Positions 13,380-18,619 of a DNA stretch of 18,619 bases are shown one piece after another. The stretch comes from an uncultured Candidatus Saccharibacteria bacterium. GTDB taxonomy: Bacteria; Patescibacteriota; Saccharimonadia; Saccharimonadales; Saccharimonadaceae. Under the pieces are notes generated by a model, which did no database searches, was not told the origin of the DNA, and was given only the letters and a program-made list of their open reading frames with translations. The stretch is from assembly GCA_938036785.1 (NCBI GenBank), contig CALHWE010000005.1, positions 1 to 18,619 of the forward strand, given 5' to 3'. Within the stretch, counting starts at the first letter, position 1, and every line of letters begins with the position of its first letter. The position numbers were made by a program, and so were the translations under genes.

Positions 13380-16300
13380 CTACAGCTCGTCAGTAGCAAT
13401 TGTCACTTCCGGCTCAGCCTCCTCAGCCTGGGCTTCGGCGACAAACTCATCTTCTGGAGAGTCATTCTCCTCGAGCGGCAGGGGGTGTGCACCCGTACCA
13501 ACCGGTACTTTGTTGCCGATGATGACGTTCTCCTTAAGACCCTTGAGGTGGTCGGCGCGGCCACTGGTGGCAGCGTTGATCAGCACGCGAGTCGTGTCTT
13601 GGAACGACGCAGCAGACAGCCAGCTATCACTCCAGATACTCACCTTGGTGATACCAAGCAGCAGCTGTGCATACTGGGCTGGCGTTTTGCCCTGAGCAAC
13701 AAGCTCCTTGTTGGCATCAACCACTGATGCCTTGGAGATGATGTCGCCCATGACGAAGGTGCTGTCGCCTGGATCATCAATCTGCACCCGGCTGAACATC
13801 TGCCGGACGATGATCTCAAGGTGCTTGCCAGCCACATCCTGGCCCTGCGCAGCATAGATACGAAGCACTTCGTTGATGATGTAGCGCTGGGTTGCCTCTG
13901 TGCCCTTAAGGCGCATGAGGTCGTGCAGGTTGAGTGAACCAAGTGTCAGGCGATCGCCTGGCTCGACCATATCGCCCGGCTTGACGACGAGGTACATCGT
14001 GCCAGGGATTTCGTAGCGGACTGGTGCTGTAGCATTCCCTGTAAGAACAAGCGAATCACCAGTAGACTCAACCACTCCATCAAACGGTGCAGTAAGTGGC
14101 TGCGTGCCATCGTCGAATGACGCAATGACGTCGCCAACTTTGACCTTACTACCCGATTGTACCATCACCATGCGGCCATCGAGCGGCATACGCTCTACCT
14201 TGCCTGCTTGCGGCGTGACCTGTACAACGTACTTCTTGCCATCTTCCCAGATATCGACCAAACCAGCGACTTCTGTGACGTAGGCCTGACCTTTCGGGTT
14301 ACGTGCCTCAAAGAGCTCTTCGACACGCGGCAGACCCTGGGTGATGTCTGATCCACCAACACCAGAGCTGTGGAAGGTATTAAGCGTCAGCTGTGTACCT
14401 GGCTCGCCGACCGACTGGGCAGCAATGACACCAACTGGTTGCGAACCATCGACAAGTTGGCCAGTTGCCATGTCGATCCCGTAACTCTTGCGTGGAATAC
14501 CATGCAAGTTCTTAGTAGAGAGGACAGACTGGATACGTACTTGATCGATCGACTGATCTGCCTCAATAGCGTTAGCAATCTCACGTGTAATGAGCTGGTC
14601 GCGGTCGAGGTGGCCTGGCACTGCCTCGGCGGTGTAGCGGCCAAACAAGCGGTTGCCAAACTCGATCATCGTCTCCTCAGACTCATTGCGGTAGATAGTG
14701 AAGCCATCGTCGTCACCCTCTTCATCCTCAACGGTAAAGACATCCTGCGAGACATCAACCAAACGACGCGTGAGATAGCCAGAGTCGGCCGTCTTGAGGG
14801 CGGTATCAATAAGCCCCTTGCGAGCACCACGCGTTGCCACGAAGGCCTCCAGGCTCGACAACCCTCGCTTGAAGTTGCTACGTACTGGCAGCTCAATCTC
14901 ACGGTTGGCAGCATCCACCTGGATACCGATCATCGCACTGGCCAGCTTAATATTGTTGACACTACCACGAGCACCAGAGTTCACCATTGTTGCAACAGAA
15001 GTGTCCATGTGGGCCAATTGGCTGCGCAAGAAGTCCTCTACCTTGCGGTCGACGGTGCGCCAGTTGTTGACGGTCAATGTGTAGCGCTCGTCCTCAGTAA
15101 TGAGCCCTTGGTCGAGCTGCTCCGAGATCGCAGCAGAACGTGCATCACCCTCAGCCACGAAGTCGGCAATTTCGTCGAAGCTGAGATAGTCTTCCATACC
15201 AGTCGACACCGCAGCAGTGGTGGCAAAGCGGAAGGCCAAGCCCTTCATGCGGTCAGCAGTGATAGCAGTCTCAGCAGCGCCATAACGCTCGAAGATCTGA
15301 CCAAGCACCCGCTTAAGCTCTTTCTTGGTCTGGACGTTGTTGTTGTAAGGGAAGTCCTCTGGCAGGATTTCGTTGAAGAAGACACGCCCCAGGGTGGTTG
15401 TTCGGATTTCACCCTTAGCCCGGATGCGAATCGGGCTCTGCAGGTGGAGCTTGCCCATGTCGTAGGCTAGCTCAGCAGCCCGGCTGTCGGCAAAGACGGC
15501 AACAGTGTCAGTCTGAGCCGAGGGTTTTTCGTATGTGAGGTAGTAGTTACCGAGCACCACGTCCTGGTCAATACTGAGGACTGGACTGCCATCGGCAGGC
15601 TTAAGCAGGTTATTGACGGCACTCATTAGCTCGCGTGCTTCGGCCTGTGCCTCGGCACTGAGCGGCAAGTGAACAGCCATCTGGTCGCCATCGTAATCAG
15701 CATTAAAGCCGTTAGCGACGAGTGGGTGAAGCTGGATCGCCTTACCCTCAACCAACTTTGGCTGGAAGGCTTGGATACTCAAACGGTGCAGTGATGGCGC
15801 ACGGTTAAGCAGGACGTACTTGCCCTTAATTACCTCATCCAATGCATCCCACACAACCGCTTCACCTGCCTCAATTAGGCGCGTTGCACTACGGATGTTG
15901 TGGGCGTAATCGCCCTTGATAAGCCAGCTGATGACAAATGGCTTGAAAAGCTCAATTGCCATCTGCTTTGGCAGACCACACTGGTGAATCTTGAGCTTCG
16001 GGCCCACCACGATGACCGAACGGCCCGAGTAGTCGACGCGCTTGCCCAGCAGGTTCTGGCGGAAACGGCCCTGCTTGCCCTTGAGCATGTCCGAGATGGA
16101 CTTCAGGGGGCGGTTGCCCGGGCCGGCGACGGGGCGCCCGCGGCGGCCGTTGTCGAAGAGGGCGTCAACGGACTCCTGGAGCATGCGCTTCTCGTTGTTG
16201 ACGATGATCTCCGGGGCGCCCAGCTCCAGCAGGCGCTTGAGGCGCGTGTTGCGGTTGATGACGCGGCGGTACAGGTCGTTGAGGTCCGAGGTCGCGAAGC

Positions 16301-17300
16301 GCCCGCCGTCGAGCTGCACCATGGGGCGCAGGTCCGGGGGGATCACCGGGATCTTCGTGAGCACCATGGACGCCGGGGAGTTCCCGGTGACCACGAAGGC
16401 GTTGATGACCTTGAGGCGCTTGATGGCGCGGGCCTTGCGGGGACCGGAGTCCGAGGCGATGGTCTGGCGCAGCGCCTCCACCTCGGCGGCCAGGTCGAAG
16501 GTCTCCAGTCGCTTCTGGATGGCCGAGGCGCCCATGTCGCCCTTGAAGTAGGTCCCGTAGCGGGCGACCATGGAGCGGTAGAGGCGCTCGTTGCCCTCCA
16601 GGTCGCCGACCTTGAGGTTCTTGAAGCGCTCCCACGTATCCTCGAGGCCGTCGATGTCGGCGTCGAAGCGGCGGCGGACCTTCGCCATGTCGCGCTCGCC
16701 CTGCTTGCGGGCGCGGTCGCGCTCGGCGGCGGAGGCCCCCGAGGCCTCCATCTGGGCGATGTCGGCCTCGAGCTTCTCGGCGAAGTCGTTGATGGCCGCG
16801 TCGCGGTTGTTCTCCATCTGCTTCTTCTGCACCTCGAGCTCGGCGCGCAGTTCGGCCAGATCCTCGTGGCGGCCCTTCTCGTCGACCTCGGTGATCATGT
16901 AGGCCGCGAAGTAGATGACCTTCTCCAGGTCCTTCGGCGCCAGGTTGAGCACGTAGCCCAGGCGCGAGGGAACTCCCTTGAAGTACCAGATGTGGGTGAC
17001 GGGGGCCGCCAGGTCGATGTGGCCCATCCGCTCGCGGCGCACCTTGGAGCGGGTGACCTCCACGCCGCACTTCTCGCAGATGATCCCCTTGTAGCGCACG
17101 CGCTTGTACTTCCCGCACGCGCACTCCCAGTCGCGCGTGGGCCCGAAGATCTGCTCACCGAACAGGCCGTCGCGCTCGGGCTTGAGCGTGCGGTAGTTGA
17201 TGGTCTCCGGCTTCTTGACCTCACCGTGGCTCCACGTGGCGATGTCGTCGCCCGTTGCCAGGGTGATCTTCAGGCTGTCGAACGTTTTGGCGTCCAGCAA
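13380..17300 (-). CDS. rpoC: RNA polymerase beta' subunit, chimeric reading frame (Patescibacteria C-terminus, actinobacterial N-terminus)
   Basis: The open frame of 1306 codons encodes RpoC, which carries the polymerase active site. Residues 1 to about 410 are actinobacterial in sequence and GC content: zinc-site cysteines 60, 62, 75 and 78, a charged coiled-coil insert (about 140-220), and RPMVQLDGGRFATSDLNDL. From about residue 425 it is Patescibacteria-like: NADYDGDQM with the three catalytic aspartates (15681-15704) and, in the trigger-loop region, AAQSVGEPGTQLTLNTFHSS. The second zinc site has lost all four cysteines. The TTG start at 17300 with AGGGAG before it belongs to the actinobacterial part, 15 bases after rpoB. 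The frame stays open only because the junction falls in a conserved stretch; the true symbiont N-terminus is not here. Confidence 0.93.
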   Translation of the reverse strand: MLDAKTFDSLKITLATGDDIATWSHGEVKKPETINYRTLKPERDGLFGEQIFGPTRDWECACGKYKRVRYKGIICEKCGVEVTRSKVRRERMGHIDLAAPVTHIWYFKGVPSRLGYVLNLAPKDLEKVIYFAAYMITEVDEKGRHEDLAELRAELEVQKKQMENNRDAAINDFAEKLEADIAQMEASGASAAERDRARKQGERDMAKVRRRFDADIDGLEDTWERFKNLKVGDLEGNERLYRSMVARYGTYFKGDMGASAIQKRLETFDLAAEVEALRQTIASDSGPRKARAIKRLKVINAFVVTGNSPASMVLTKIPVIPPDLRPMVQLDGGRFATSDLNDLYRRVINRNTRLKRLLELGAPEIIVNNEKRMLQESVDALFDNGRRGRPVAGPGNRPLKSISDMLKGKQGRFRQNLLGKRVDYSGRSVIVVGPKLKIHQCGLPKQMAIELFKPFVISWLIKGDYAHNIRSATRLIEAGEAVVWDALDEVIKGKYVLLNRAPSLHRLSIQAFQPKLVEGKAIQLHPLVANGFNADYDGDQMAVHLPLSAEAQAEARELMSAVNNLLKPADGSPVLSIDQDVVLGNYYLTYEKPSAQTDTVAVFADSRAAELAYDMGKLHLQSPIRIRAKGEIRTTTLGRVFFNEILPEDFPYNNNVQTKKELKRVLGQIFERYGAAETAITADRMKGLAFRFATTAAVSTGMEDYLSFDEIADFVAEGDARSAAISEQLDQGLITEDERYTLTVNNWRTVDRKVEDFLRSQLAHMDTSVATMVNSGARGSVNNIKLASAMIGIQVDAANREIELPVRSNFKRGLSSLEAFVATRGARKGLIDTALKTADSGYLTRRLVDVSQDVFTVEDEEGDDDGFTIYRNESEETMIEFGNRLFGRYTAEAVPGHLDRDQLITREIANAIEADQSIDQVRIQSVLSTKNLHGIPRKSYGIDMATGQLVDGSQPVGVIAAQSVGEPGTQLTLNTFHSSGVGGSDITQGLPRVEELFEARNPKGQAYVTEVAGLVDIWEDGKKYVVQVTPQAGKVERMPLDGRMVMVQSGSKVKVGDVIASFDDGTQPLTAPFDGVVESTGDSLVLTGNATAPVRYEIPGTMYLVVKPGDMVEPGDRLTLGSLNLHDLMRLKGTEATQRYIINEVLRIYAAQGQDVAGKHLEIIVRQMFSRVQIDDPGDSTFVMGDIISKASVVDANKELVAQGKTPAQYAQLLLGITKVSIWSDSWLSAASFQDTTRVLINAATSGRADHLKGLKENVIIGNKVPVGTGAHPLPLEENDSPEDEFVAEAQAEEAEPEVTIATDEL
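16010..16085. other. Chimera junction inside rpoC
   Basis: The sequence encodes the near-universal RpoC segment QGRFRQNLLGKRVDYSGRSV. Below about 16,010 the DNA has about 50% GC and the protein diverges from actinobacterial RpoC (KLKIHQCGLPKQMAIELFKP then VISWLIKGDYAHN). Above about 16,085 it is strongly GC-rich with actinobacterial codon use up to the window edge. The exact crossover cannot be placed within this shared stretch. Confidence 0.85.
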
Positions 17301-17315
17301 AGTTATCTCTCCCTA

Positions 17316-18619
<1,304 letters not shown>

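Noticed and set aside
14370..15470. 366-codon plus-strand frame opposite rpoC
   Set aside because: It is a shadow of the strongly biased RpoC coding strand. RpoC conservation in this region is unambiguous.
16165..17124. 319-codon Arg/Gly/Pro-rich minus-strand frame overlapping rpoC
   Set aside because: It is an out-of-frame translation of GC-rich actinobacterial DNA within rpoC.

Overview
Most of this window (about 1-16,050) reads as one stretch of a small, streamlined bacterial genome of roughly 50% GC. It most resembles Candidatus Saccharibacteria (TM7, Patescibacteria). The reasons are Patescibacteria-like RpoC, EF-G, SecY and L36 sequences, short intergenic gaps, TGA used as an ordinary stop, and a type IV pilin-like gene. 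The organism assignment is inferred from how the proteins look; no search was run. From about 16,050 to the end the DNA switches to roughly two-thirds GC and encodes an actinobacterial (Actinomyces/Schaalia-like) RpoC N-terminus and RpoB C-terminus. The switch falls inside one of the most conserved parts of rpoC, so the contig is most simply a chimeric assembly of an episymbiont and a co-sampled actinobacterium.

Layout from left to right: rpsM (partial), rpmJ and infA on the minus strand; a 385-bp gap without a gene; secY (-); rpsJ (+); tuf (-); a DUF4253 gene (-); a polar amino-acid ABC transporter operon of ATPase, permease and binding protein (-); hsp20 (+); fusA (-); a type IV pilin-like gene (-); a divergent membrane-anchored unknown (+); two small unknowns facing each other (+ and -); and rpoC (-) running into rpoB (-). 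Read from right to left, the translation and transcription genes keep the ancestral order rpoB-rpoC, fusA, tuf, rpsJ, secY, infA, rpmJ, rpsM. The intervening ribosomal genes, adk and map are gone, unrelated genes are inserted, and rpsJ is inverted. Most units have their own promoter and hairpin terminator, so the old superoperon has been split into single-gene units.

Two styles of start appear. The translation-factor and chaperone genes tuf, fusA, rpsJ and hsp20 have clear Shine-Dalgarno sites and leaders of tens of bases. The pilin, the membrane-anchored unknown and the ABC binding protein have a near-consensus -10 box ending 6-7 bases before the ATG and no Shine-Dalgarno, so they are predicted to be leaderless. 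A small unknown (3-base leader) and infA (about 10 bases) are close to this.

The least expected protein-level signal is in EF-G. Its guanine-specificity motif NKxD is NKIN, and the following SA(K) motif is replaced by GGDGRG, while EF-Tu in the same window keeps both. L36 has lost all four zinc ligands, and the RpoC C-terminal zinc site has lost all four cysteines. I found no mobile element, CRISPR array, tRNA or rRNA.
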